From Paraburkholderia unamae (GTDB taxonomy: Bacteria; Pseudomonadota; Gammaproteobacteria; Burkholderiales; Burkholderiaceae), in contig NZ_QLSU01000037.1 of assembly GCF_003268775.1 (NCBI RefSeq), forward strand, positions 32,819 to 96,818: 64,000 bases of DNA, in the 5' to 3' direction. Both the position numbers and the translations under genes were made by a program. Shown one piece after another: positions 7,864 to 16,737 of the stretch; the first letter of the stretch is position 1, and each line of letters begins with the position of its first letter. The notes below the pieces were generated by a model. It was not told the origin of the DNA. It saw only the letters and a list, made by a program, of their open reading frames with translations, and did no database searches.

Positions 7864-9378
7864 ATGAACAAGAAACACGTCTTCGCCACGGCCTGCCGCG
7901 TTGGTGTTCTGAGTGGCGTCCTTAGCGGCGTCCTGAGTCTGACGCCGGGTTGCGCGCTGATGCGCAACGACGCGCCCGTTCATGCGCAGATTCCGCCCGA
8001 GCGTATCCGGCTCGCGAGCGACATCCACCTGGCCCGCGACGGCTGGCCCGACGCGCAATGGTGGACGCGCTATGACGACCCGCAACTCGACGCGCTGATC
8101 GAGCGTGCGCTCAAGGGCTCGCCGACCCTTGCCGCCGCACAGTTGCGCGTGGCGCAATCGGGCTCGCAGGTCGATCTGCTCAGCGCGGGCTCCAATCTGC
8201 AAGTCTCGGCACTGGGCTTTCTCAACGAGCAGCATGTGTCGTCTAATGGCTTCCTTGGGCCCTATGCGCTGAACGCGCCGAAGCTGGGCTTCAGCGGCCC
8301 GTGGTACACGGAAGGGACCGTGGGCCTGTTCGCGGGACTCAACGTCGACATCTGGGGGCGGCAGCGCTCGCTTGTCGAGGCGGCTATCGGGGCGCGCAAC
8401 GCGCGCGTTGCCGAGGAGGCAGCCGTGGAACTGGCCATTTCCACGGAGGTCGCGCAGCTTTACTTCAGCATGCAGGCCAGCTATCGGCTGCTCGACCTGT
8501 TGCGGCAAACGCGCGAGGTGCTCGCCTACGCCGTTCAGGCGCACGAGGGCAAGGCTGCGACCGGCCTCGAAGCGAGGGTGCCCATGCATGGCGCGCGCGG
8601 ACAACTGCTGGGCGTGGACCGGCAGATCGCGGCGGCGCAGGGTCAGATCACGCAGACACGCGAGATGCTGCGTGCCGTGGACGGCGCGGGCGCGGACAGC
8701 CTGCCGGAGATCCGGCCCGTCGCGCTGCCGCAGGCGGCGGCTGGTCTGCCTGCTGTGCTTTCGTACCAGTTGCTGGCGCGCCGTCCCGACCTTCAGGCCA
8801 TGCGCTGGTATGTGCAATCGTCGCTGAGCGAAGTACAGGCCGCCAAGGCCGCGTTTTATCCGAGCATCGACATCAAGGCGTTTTTCGGGCTCGACACCAT
8901 CCAGCTCAGCAAGCTCTTTCGCGCCGCGAGCACGCAGTTCAACCTGATTCCGGGGCTCTATCTGCCGATTTTCGATGGCGGGCGCCTGAACGCGAACCTG
9001 GGCGGCGCGCGCGCCGCGAGCAATATCCTGATCGAGCAGTACAACCAGGCCGTGCTGGACGCGGTGCGCGACGTGGCCGTGAGCGGCAGCCGGCTGCAAA
9101 CGCTCGACGAGGAGCGCGGCCTGCAAGCGGACAAGGTGGAAGCCGCGCGTTTCGCGCAGGAGGCGGCCGACGCCGCGTACCGGCGGGGCCTCGCCAGCCG
9201 CCTGAGCGCCGAGGAGGCGCGCCTGCCGTTGCTGGCGGAGCAGACCGCGCTGCTCCTGCTGGACGGCGAGCGACTGGGTCAGGACCTCATTCTGACCCGG
9301 GCGCTGGGCGGCGGGTACGAGGCGCAGGACGTGGCCCAGCTAGACGATGGCGCTCGCGACGCGCCGAAAACCCCTTGA
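7864..9378 (+). CDS. mdtP: NodT-type outer-membrane efflux lipoprotein (MdtP-like)
   Basis: A 504-residue RND/OMF channel. The signal peptide ends in lipobox TPGC, giving lipid anchoring; an early direct duplication LSGVLSGVLS is seen in the signal. The mature part shows two repeated halves of TolC-type OEP domains, with the family-typical WWTRYDDPQLDALIERAL near the start and SYQLLARRPDLQAMRW in the middle. It completes the tripartite pump; the ATG follows the mdtO stop by a single base, so translation is coupled. Confidence 0.9.
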   Translation: MNKKHVFATACRVGVLSGVLSGVLSLTPGCALMRNDAPVHAQIPPERIRLASDIHLARDGWPDAQWWTRYDDPQLDALIERALKGSPTLAAAQLRVAQSGSQVDLLSAGSNLQVSALGFLNEQHVSSNGFLGPYALNAPKLGFSGPWYTEGTVGLFAGLNVDIWGRQRSLVEAAIGARNARVAEEAAVELAISTEVAQLYFSMQASYRLLDLLRQTREVLAYAVQAHEGKAATGLEARVPMHGARGQLLGVDRQIAAAQGQITQTREMLRAVDGAGADSLPEIRPVALPQAAAGLPAVLSYQLLARRPDLQAMRWYVQSSLSEVQAAKAAFYPSIDIKAFFGLDTIQLSKLFRAASTQFNLIPGLYLPIFDGGRLNANLGGARAASNILIEQYNQAVLDAVRDVAVSGSRLQTLDEERGLQADKVEAARFAQEAADAAYRRGLASRLSAEEARLPLLAEQTALLLLDGERLGQDLILTRALGGGYEAQDVAQLDDGARDAPKTP

Positions 9379-9569
9379 ATCCCGCGAACCCGCGCGCGGC
9401 CGGCATTCGCAGGCGCTGGCCGATCCGGTCGCACAGCAAGCCATACATCTCCGCGCGAGTGTCTTAGCACACCCACATGGCCCGCGCGTGTCGCCGCCAG
9501 GATTCGCGCGCTTGCCTGCAAAAGCGCCCATGTGGCATGCTGTGCGCCGATCAACCGGCCACGACGACC

Positions 9570-10613
9570 ATGGATTTCGCTTCGTCCGTTGCAACGTATG
9601 GCGCCGACCTGTCGGGCCTGGTTTGCGGCTTTCGCTTCACGCCCGGCCAGCCCGGCCAGCCTGTCACGTGCGACGACGTGCTCGACGCGCTGCGTCGCCC
9701 CCTCGCCGAAGGCGAGCCGCCTTCAGCGAGCGCCGACACGTTCTACTGGCTCCACTTCAATCTCGCGCACGCCGCGGCGCAACCGTGGATGCGCGCGCAT
9801 CTCGACCTGCCCGACGCGTTCTTCGAGATGCTCGTGGAAGGCTCGCACTCCACGCGCATCGAGCATGTGGACGGCGCATTGTTCGCCGTCGTCAACGACG
9901 TGATGTTCGATTTCGAGCTCTCTCCCTCGCAAATCGCCACGCTCTGGACGTACACGCACGAGCGCATTCTCGTGACGGCGCGCCTCAAGCCGCTGCGCTC
10001 CATCGACCGCCTGCGCGGCTATGTCCGCAACGGCGAGACGTTCCGCTCGCCCGCCGAACTGCTGATCCACCTGATGCGCGACCAGGCCGACCTGATGGTC
10101 GAGATCGTGCGCCGCACGAGCGTGGACGTCGATCGCGCCGAAGACCAGTTTCTCGCCTCCCGCCGTTTCGGCAGCCGCCACGATCTCGCGGCCATGCGGC
10201 GCATACTCGTGCGCCTGCAACGGATGCTCGCGCCCGAGCCCGGCTCGGTATTCCGGCTGCTGGCGCGCCCGCCGCGCTGGCTCCAGGCGCCCGACGTGCA
10301 GGACCTGCGCGAAGCGACCGAGGAGTTCTCGCTCGTTCTCGGCGACATGGCTGGGCTCGTCGAGCGCATCAAGCTGTTGCAGGAAGAAATAGGCGCACGG
10401 CTCGAAGAGCAGAACAACCGCACGCTGTTCACGCTGACGCTCGTTACCGTGCTCGCGCTGCCGATCAATATCGTGGCGGGTTTTTTCGGTATGAACGTGG
10501 GCGGCATTCCGCTCGCGGAAAACCGGCACGGCTTCTGGCTCATGGTGGTGGTGGTCGCCACCTTCACGGCGCTGCTCGGCTGGTGGGTGTTCCGCCGGCG
10601 CCGGGATTATTGA
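9570..10613 (+). CDS. zntB: CorA-superfamily divalent metal transporter, ZntB-like
   Basis: A 347-residue protein with the long soluble N-terminal funnel domain and two C-terminal membrane helices of CorA proteins. The signature GMN is at 307-309 in the context GFFGMNVGG, between helix 1 (FTLTLVTVLALPINIVAG) and helix 2 (GFWLMVVVVATFTALLGWW). GMNVGG fits the ZntB branch, which moves zinc, better than classical CorA. The start is uncertain: ATG 9570 gives a typical N-terminus, while ATG 9537 or 9477 add arginine- and cysteine-rich residues. It stands alone between the efflux operon and the cyclic-di-GMP genes. Confidence 0.85.
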   Translation: MDFASSVATYGADLSGLVCGFRFTPGQPGQPVTCDDVLDALRRPLAEGEPPSASADTFYWLHFNLAHAAAQPWMRAHLDLPDAFFEMLVEGSHSTRIEHVDGALFAVVNDVMFDFELSPSQIATLWTYTHERILVTARLKPLRSIDRLRGYVRNGETFRSPAELLIHLMRDQADLMVEIVRRTSVDVDRAEDQFLASRRFGSRHDLAAMRRILVRLQRMLAPEPGSVFRLLARPPRWLQAPDVQDLREATEEFSLVLGDMAGLVERIKLLQEEIGARLEEQNNRTLFTLTLVTVLALPINIVAGFFGMNVGGIPLAENRHGFWLMVVVVATFTALLGWWVFRRRRDY

Positions 10614-10701
10614 GGGGGCAGGGAAAGGCGCGGCACCGCCGCCGATGCACCATGCATGAGCGATATACTAGGTTTTCGTTCCTCCAGTGCGAGCGCACGC
10701 C

Positions 10702-12645
10702 ATGACCGTTCCATCGTCGACGCCCGAGGCCGTTCCGCCCTCCCGCGAGGCCGAGCCTGCCTGCGCCGGGGGACGGGAGGCGGGGCGCACGGGCGCGGCA
10801 CCGTTGCGCATGCAGCGACCTGATCAGGCGCCTGGCGCCGATCCTGGCGTCCACGCGGTTTCCGATCCTCAGCTCGAAGGCTTGCTGCGCCTCGTCGCGG
10901 CGCATTTCGGCGTGGCCGCGGCCTGCGTGGTGCCGGGCGGCGCGCCCGCCACGCGCGCGGGCGTGGACGACGCGCTTTGTGAAGCCCTGCGCACGCTCGC
11001 GCATGAGGGGGCCGCGAGCGAGGCGCGCGAGCCGCTCGTGGTGCCCGATATCACCGAAGACCCCGCCTGGCGCAGCGCGCTCGCGCATGCGTATGAACTG
11101 CCGTTTCGCTTCGTTGCCGCGTGGCCCTTGCATGGTGCGCAGGGCGAGCACGTGGGCAGCCTTTGCCTGATCGATCCGCAGCCGCGCGAGCTGGATGCCG
11201 CCGGGCGCGCAAGTCTCGACGACTTTGCGCGCGTGGCGGCGGCGCTGGCGGCGCGCTCTTCGCCTCGCGCGAGTCGCGGCATCGAAGCCGCCGCCGAAGC
11301 TGCCACTGAAGACGAAGACTCCGCTGAAAGCGTGGACGCATTGCGCGCGCAACTCGAAGCGCTGTGCGAACGCGAACGTCTCCTCACGCACGCCATCGCG
11401 GGCAGCGGCACGGGGGTCTGGGACCGCGACGTGGTGACGGGCGATATCCGCTATTCGCCGGGCTGGAAGGCCATTCTCGGCTACGCGGAGGACGAGCTGA
11501 CGAGCCGCATCGAGGACAGCTATCAGCGTTTGCATCCCGACGACCTCGAATACGTGAAGGCCGCGATGCAGGCGCATTTCGAAGGGCGCACGCCGAGCTA
11601 CGAGGTGGAGCACCGTATCCGTTGCAAGGACGGCCGCTACAAATGGATCTGTAGCCGCGGCAAGGTCATGAGCCGCGACGCACAGGGGCGAGCGCTGCGC
11701 ATGATCGGCACGACCACGGACATCTCCTCGATGCGCGAGATGGCCGAGCGCCTGCGCGAGAGCGCGACGCTCGTCACGAACCTCACGAACGAGGTGCCGG
11801 GACTCGTGTTCCAGCGCCGCCAGTTGCCCGATGGCCGCGCGTGGCTCTCCTACGCGAGCGCGGGCATCGCGGAGATCTACGAGCTCACGCCCGAGCAGGC
11901 TGCGCATGACGCGGCGTGCGTGGACGCGCTGATCCACCCCGACGACCTCGACGCGTGGCACGCCTCGTTCGAGACATCGGCGGCGAAGCTCACGCCGTGG
12001 CATCTGGAATTTCGCGTGCAACTGCCGCAACAGGGTTTGCGCTGGCGTCAGGGCGACGCGCGGCCGCAGCGCCTCGTTGACGGCGCAACGGTCTGGCACG
12101 GCGTTATCACCGACGTCACCGAGCGCAAGCGCGTCGAAGCCGAACTCCAGGAGTTCGCGAGCACCGACAGCCTCACGCGGCTGCCCAACCGCCGCCATTT
12201 CATGACGCGCATCGAGGCGCAGCTCGCGCAGGTGCGGCGCGGCGGCGTGGGGGCGGCGGTCATGATGTGCGATCTCGATCACTTCAAGTCGATCAACGAC
12301 CGCTGGGGCCACGCGATCGGCGACGACGTGCTGCGCCATTTCGCCGAAATCCTGCGCACGCAGTTGCGCGCGGGCGATCTGGCGGGCCGCATCGGTGGCG
12401 AGGAATTCGCAGTCCTGCTCGGCGCCGCCGATCTCGACGGTGCGTTGAGCGTGGCGCGGCGCATTCAGGAGCGCTTCGCCGGCCAGCCGCTTGCCGCCGA
12501 AGGCGTGGCGATCGTGCTCACCGTGAGCATCGGCATCACCATCATGCACGCCGCCGACCCGAGCGCCGAAGCCGCGCTCACGCGCAGCGACTTTGCGCTG
12601 TACCGCGCGAAGAAGGGCGGCCGCAATCGTATCGAATGCGCATAA
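10702..12645 (+). CDS. Diguanylate cyclase with GAF-like and PAS sensory domains
   Basis: A cytoplasmic 647-residue protein: a GAF-like region at about 55-190, a PAS/PAC pair at about 225-345 (GVWDRDVVTGDIRYSPGW; ending TTDISSMREMAERL), a second PAS at about 365-470, then a GGDEF domain at about 480-645. The active site is GGEEF (565-569) and an intact RxxD product-inhibition site (RAGD, 556-559) precedes it, so it should make cyclic di-GMP and be feedback-inhibited. ATG 10702 is preferred; an in-frame alternative lies at 10687. It is followed by an EAL phosphodiesterase in the same direction. Confidence 0.92.
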   Translation: MTVPSSTPEAVPPSREAEPACAGGREAGRTGAAPLRMQRPDQAPGADPGVHAVSDPQLEGLLRLVAAHFGVAAACVVPGGAPATRAGVDDALCEALRTLAHEGAASEAREPLVVPDITEDPAWRSALAHAYELPFRFVAAWPLHGAQGEHVGSLCLIDPQPRELDAAGRASLDDFARVAAALAARSSPRASRGIEAAAEAATEDEDSAESVDALRAQLEALCERERLLTHAIAGSGTGVWDRDVVTGDIRYSPGWKAILGYAEDELTSRIEDSYQRLHPDDLEYVKAAMQAHFEGRTPSYEVEHRIRCKDGRYKWICSRGKVMSRDAQGRALRMIGTTTDISSMREMAERLRESATLVTNLTNEVPGLVFQRRQLPDGRAWLSYASAGIAEIYELTPEQAAHDAACVDALIHPDDLDAWHASFETSAAKLTPWHLEFRVQLPQQGLRWRQGDARPQRLVDGATVWHGVITDVTERKRVEAELQEFASTDSLTRLPNRRHFMTRIEAQLAQVRRGGVGAAVMMCDLDHFKSINDRWGHAIGDDVLRHFAEILRTQLRAGDLAGRIGGEEFAVLLGAADLDGALSVARRIQERFAGQPLAAEGVAIVLTVSIGITIMHAADPSAEAALTRSDFALYRAKKGGRNRIECA

Positions 12646-12858
12646 CGGGCAGGCACGTTAGCTGACGTTGCCGCGCGCGTGGGGCACCGCGCGCGCCCGG
12701 CCTTCACGCCTTGGTGTATGTTGGCGTCATACCGTCGTAGCCATCCAGGGCGGCCGGACTGCTTCGCGCGTGCATGGCGCATCATGCGACGGCCCTCGCG
12801 CGACGCGCGGGCGCACAACACCGGCTTCCCGAACTCCCAGCGCCTCGGCGGATCTGGT

Positions 12859-12865
12859 GAGGAGG
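12859..12865 (+). promoter_or_regulatory. Ribosome-binding site deciding a TTG start
   Basis: GAGGAGG stands five bases before TTG 12871 in the frame of the EAL protein. No such site precedes the in-frame ATG codons at 12679 or 12904, so initiation at TTG is likely. Confidence 0.65.
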
Positions 12866-12870
12866 ACGCC

Positions 12871-14529
12871 TTGCCCGAAGTGTCGCCGGATGTGGCGCAG
12901 GATATGACGTCGGATGTGCCGGCCAGCGTTCGCGCGGCCTGCGCGCGCGCCTCGCGGGTGCTTGCCTTGATCGTCGTCGCTGCGTTGCCGCTCCTGCTGT
13001 GCGTGGCGCTCGGGCGTTATGAGGCGCAGCGCATCGCACGGCGCGAGGCGAACCTCGCTTCGACGTTCATCGTCGGGCAAATCGTTTCGATCGTCGAGAC
13101 TGCGCAAGGTGCGGCCTATGCGTTCACAACGCGCGCGGCGCAGCCGTGCGACGAGTTATCGGCCGATCTCACGCTCAAGGCCGCCACCGTGCCCTACGTG
13201 CGCACGCTCAACATCGCGTACAACGGCCGGATCGAATGCTCGTCCGCGCTTGGGCAGCGGTCGGTTTCCGTCAACGCCTTGATCGACGGTCATCTGCCTT
13301 CGGTGCAGGGCGAGTGGCTCATGCTCGTGAACAACACCTCGATGGTGCGCAACCGTCCCTCGCTGCTGGTTGGCGTGCCGGGCGAGCAGGGTCGCTTCGT
13401 GGTCGTGGCGGTCGACGTGCAATATCTGCTCGATCTCTTGCACGGCGCGGCACCGCTCTCGGTGTTTCGCCAGGCCGAGCTGAACGTGGGCGCAGGCGCG
13501 GTGCTGCGTGAAGCGCAGGCGCTCGTGCACGTGCGCGACGCACCGCTGCTGGCCGACGTGAAAAAGCAGATGTCGGGCGCGACGATCGAACTGCGCATTT
13601 ACGGACTGCCCGAGCGCATTCGCGAAACGTGGGGCGGCCTGCTCGTGCGCTACATGCCTTGGGCAGTCGCGCTTTCCGCGCTGCTCGTATGGCTCGTGCG
13701 CCGGCTGCAAAAGAGCGGGCAATCGCGCCGAGACCAGTTGCTGCGCGCCATACGCGCGAGAGAATTCCACGTGGAATATCAACCGCTTTACGGCGTGGCC
13801 GAGGGCCGCTGCGACGGCGTCGAGGCGTTGCTGCGCTGGGTGCGGCCGGGCATAGGCGAAGTGCGTCCCGACGAATTCATCCAGGCCGCCGAAGAGGAGC
13901 ACGTGATCGTGCCGCTCACGCAGCATCTGCTCAAGCTCATTGTTCGCGATGTCGCCACATGGGACGTCGCGCCCGGCTTTCATCTCAGCGTAAATTTCGC
14001 GCCCGAGCACCTGTCGGGCGACGCGCTCGTGAGTGACGTGCGTGCGCTGTGCGCCGCCGTGAAGCCGCGCGGCGTGCGGATCGTGCTGGAAGTCACCGAG
14101 CGCACGCTGGTGCGCAACACCGAGCAGGCGCGCCACAATGTGGAGGCATTGCGCGGCGACGGCGTGCAGATCGCCATCGACGACTTCGGTACGGGCTTTT
14201 GCTCGCTCTCCTATCTGGAGAAGTTTCCCTTCGATATCCTGAAGATCGACCGCGGCTTCGTGCTGACCATCGAACCGGAAGGGCACCGCTCGGTGGTGCT
14301 CGACTGTATCGTCGATCTCGCGCACAGCCTGGGCGCCAAGCTCGTGGCCGAAGGCGTGGAGACGCAGACGCATCTCGACTACCTGTGCGCGCGCGGCGTC
14401 ACGTGGATTCAGGGCTTTGTCTACGCGAAGCCGATGCCGTCCGAGGCGTTCGTGCGCTGGTATCGCGCGAACGGCGCGCGCATGTCGCCAGGCACATCGG
14501 GTACGCCGGTCACGGCCGGCACGCCATGA
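12871..14529 (+). CDS. CSS-domain EAL cyclic-di-GMP phosphodiesterase
   Basis: A 552-residue membrane protein from a TTG start. A first helix at about 28-48 is followed by a periplasmic CSS-type domain (conserved Cys near QPCDEL and the ECSS motif), then a second helix (PWAVALSALLVWLV) and a cytoplasmic EAL domain. All catalytic signatures are present: EALLRW, NFAPEHL, EVTE, DDFGTG, KIDRGF, VAEGVET and QGF, so it should be an active phosphodiesterase. In PdeC-type proteins the CSS cysteines sense the periplasmic redox state. With the diguanylate cyclase upstream it forms a make/break pair. The C-terminal tail is rich in G, T and P. Confidence 0.9.
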   Translation: MPEVSPDVAQDMTSDVPASVRAACARASRVLALIVVAALPLLLCVALGRYEAQRIARREANLASTFIVGQIVSIVETAQGAAYAFTTRAAQPCDELSADLTLKAATVPYVRTLNIAYNGRIECSSALGQRSVSVNALIDGHLPSVQGEWLMLVNNTSMVRNRPSLLVGVPGEQGRFVVVAVDVQYLLDLLHGAAPLSVFRQAELNVGAGAVLREAQALVHVRDAPLLADVKKQMSGATIELRIYGLPERIRETWGGLLVRYMPWAVALSALLVWLVRRLQKSGQSRRDQLLRAIRAREFHVEYQPLYGVAEGRCDGVEALLRWVRPGIGEVRPDEFIQAAEEEHVIVPLTQHLLKLIVRDVATWDVAPGFHLSVNFAPEHLSGDALVSDVRALCAAVKPRGVRIVLEVTERTLVRNTEQARHNVEALRGDGVQIAIDDFGTGFCSLSYLEKFPFDILKIDRGFVLTIEPEGHRSVVLDCIVDLAHSLGAKLVAEGVETQTHLDYLCARGVTWIQGFVYAKPMPSEAFVRWYRANGARMSPGTSGTPVTAGTP

Positions 14530-14684
14530 CGCCATGACGCGAGGACGTGCGCCGCCGCTTTCCCGCCGGCGTGATTTGCTTAGCGCGAAACATCGGTTCT
14601 GCTAAAGCGGATGGCCCGGTAGCATCCTCGCTTCGATCGCCGCGCCCTCTGCGCGCGCCCCATGCCAGAACGGAACCGCTGAAG

Positions 14685-15647
14685 ATGACTCGCCCCACGC
14701 CTCAATCCCGCCGCCATTTCCTCGCTACCCTGGGCGCGACGCTCGCCGGCGCGGCGTTGCCCGGCATGGCCTGGGCGAAATTCCAGCCGGACCAGTTCCG
14801 CATTGGCTACCAGAAAGCCGCGAGCACGCTCGTGCTGCTCAAGGCGAGTGGTTCGCTCGAAACGCGCCTCGCGCCGCTCGGCATCAAGGTGTCGTGGACC
14901 GAATTTCCGGCCGGACCGCAGTTGCTCGAAGGCCTGAACGTGGGCGCGATCGACTTCGGCTACGTGGGCGAAGCGCCTCCGGTGTTCGCGCAGGCGGCCG
15001 GCGCGGACTTCGTCTATACGGCCTATGAATTGCCCACGCCGCACGCCGAAGGCGTGGTGGTCGCGAAAAATTCGCCGATACGCGACGTCGCGGGCCTCAA
15101 GGGCAAGAAGATCGGCTTGAATCGCGGCTCGGACGTGCACTGGTTCCTCGTCGCACTGCTGCAAAAGCACGGGCTTTCGATCGGCGACGTCCAGCCTGTG
15201 TACCTCGCGCCCGCCGACGCACGCGCGGCGCTGCAAAGCGGCGCCATCGACGCCTGGGCGATCTGGGACCCGTTTCTCGCCGCCGTGGAATCGCAGGACG
15301 GCGCGCGCCTCATCGCCGACGCGAGCGGCGTGGCGAGCCATCATCAATTCTTCCTGAGCCAGCGCGAGTTCGCGCAGAAGAGCAAGAACGCACTGGCGAT
15401 CGCGCTCGACGAACTCGGCAAAACGGGGCAGTGGGTGCGCGCCAACACGGCGCAGGCGGCGGCGAAGCTCGCGCCGATCCAGGGGCTCGACGCGGTGACG
15501 ATCCAGACCGGTCTCACGCATTACGCGCACGAGTACCGGCCCATCGATGCCGCCGTGATCGCGCAGCAGCAGAAGATCGCGGACACGTTCTATGACCTGA
15601 AGATCATTCCGCGCCGCGTGGTGACGAAGGACGCCGTGCTCGCATAA
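14685..15647 (+). CDS. Aliphatic-sulfonate ABC transporter substrate-binding protein (SsuA-like), orphan
   Basis: A 320-residue exported protein with a Tat-like signal (SRRHFLATLGATLAGAALPGMAWA) followed by the SsuA/TauA/NMT1 fold: FRIGYQKA, LLEGLNVGAIDFGYVGEAPP, GLKGKKIGLNRGSDVHWFL, and AIWDPFLAAVES. It should bind alkanesulfonates in the periplasm for sulfur supply. No permease or ATPase gene lies next to it, so it must use a transporter encoded elsewhere or be a leftover. ATG 14685 gives the complete signal peptide. It converges on the sugar ABC operon. Confidence 0.88.
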   Translation: MTRPTPQSRRHFLATLGATLAGAALPGMAWAKFQPDQFRIGYQKAASTLVLLKASGSLETRLAPLGIKVSWTEFPAGPQLLEGLNVGAIDFGYVGEAPPVFAQAAGADFVYTAYELPTPHAEGVVVAKNSPIRDVAGLKGKKIGLNRGSDVHWFLVALLQKHGLSIGDVQPVYLAPADARAALQSGAIDAWAIWDPFLAAVESQDGARLIADASGVASHHQFFLSQREFAQKSKNALAIALDELGKTGQWVRANTAQAAAKLAPIQGLDAVTIQTGLTHYAHEYRPIDAAVIAQQQKIADTFYDLKIIPRRVVTKDAVLA

Positions 15648-15655
15648 CCGTGCGA

Positions 15656-15693
15656 GCACGGGTGCTCCGTGCCCAGGCAAACCTGCTGCCTGG
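15656..15693. terminator. Two hairpins between convergent genes
   Basis: Two stem-loops stand back to back: GCACGG-GTGCT-CCGTGC (15656-15672) and CCAGGCA-N7-TGCCTGG (15673-15693). They fill the gap between the convergent sulfonate-binding and sugar-binding genes and probably end both transcripts. There is no run of T, so efficiency is unsure. Confidence 0.5.
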
Positions 15694-15696
15694 TGC

Positions 15697-16641
15697 TTAG
15701 TGCGGTGACGACCAGCCCTTGTAGCTGCCGACGTTGTCGCGCGTGACGAGTTGCGGCGCCATCTCGATCATCGGGTTGGCGGGCTTCTTGCCGTTCATGA
15801 TCTCGTAGCCCACCTGCACGGCCGTTTGCGCCATCTTCCACGGGTCCTGGCTCGCCGAGGCCTGCACCAGCGTATCGGTCTTGAGCGCCGTTTCGATATC
15901 GGGCGCGCCGTCCACCGACGTAATCACGATGTTGCTGCGATGCAGTTGCTTCGCGGCCAGGTCGCTGCCAATCGCCTGCGGATCGTTGATGGTGAACACA
16001 CCGGCAATCTTCGGGAAGCGGGTGAGGTAGCCCTGCATCACGTTCATGCCGCCTTCGCGCGAGCCCTTGCCGTCCTGGTCGTCGGAGAGGATCTTGATGC
16101 CGGGCGTCTTGGCGAGCACCTGCTTGCAGCCGTTCACACGGTCGATCACGGCGGAGACCTGCGGCCCGTTCTGGATGATCACGTTGCCGGTGTTGTTGAT
16201 TTTCTTCGCGAGGTATTCGCACGAAATCGCACCGGCCTTCACGTTGTCGGTCTGCACGGTGGCGTTCGCGCCCGAGGCGGCGACGTCCACGGCCATGACC
16301 ACGATACCGGCCGCCTGGGCCTTTTTCACCGCGGGTTCGATCGCCTTCGGATCGGTCGCGTTCAGGAGGATCATGTCCACGTGCGCCGAAATGAAGTTGT
16401 CGATCTGCGTGAACTGCTTGTTGAGGTCATAGTCGGCGGATACGGCCGTGACCTTCGCGTTCGGGTTGATCTGTTTCGCTTTGGCTTCCGCACCCTGCAC
16501 GATCGTCACGAAGTACGGGTTGCCGAGCGAACCCACGGTAATGCCGATCGACTTGAGCTGCTTGTCGGCGGCGTGCGCGCCTTGCAGCGCGAATCCGAAC
16601 GTGAGCGCGGCAGCGGCGAGAACGGCTTTCTTCTTGAACAT
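15697..16641 (-). CDS. Ribose-type sugar ABC transporter substrate-binding protein
   Basis: A 314-residue periplasmic-binding-protein of the RbsB (CUT2) class. The signal peptide MFKKKAVLAAAALTFGFA is followed by the fold's landmarks: IGITVGSLGNPYFVTIVQGA, DMILLNATDPKAIEPAVKKA, VVMAVDVAA, and GVFTINDPQAIGSDLAA. It captures a monosaccharide, not identified, for the permease and ATPase encoded just before it. Start ATG 16641 has AGGAGA at good spacing. It is the last gene of the ROK-regulated operon. Confidence 0.92.
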   Translation of the reverse strand: MFKKKAVLAAAALTFGFALQGAHAADKQLKSIGITVGSLGNPYFVTIVQGAEAKAKQINPNAKVTAVSADYDLNKQFTQIDNFISAHVDMILLNATDPKAIEPAVKKAQAAGIVVMAVDVAASGANATVQTDNVKAGAISCEYLAKKINNTGNVIIQNGPQVSAVIDRVNGCKQVLAKTPGIKILSDDQDGKGSREGGMNVMQGYLTRFPKIAGVFTINDPQAIGSDLAAKQLHRSNIVITSVDGAPDIETALKTDTLVQASASQDPWKMAQTAVQVGYEIMNGKKPANPMIEMAPQLVTRDNVGSYKGWSSPH

Positions 16642-16737
16642 GAGGTTGTCTCCTGAGGGGTCCTGTCTGGGTACTTTCCCGGCGAGCGCAGGAGGACCGC
16701 CTGCGCTCGCGCTGGTTGCCAAATATCCGTAACCGGC

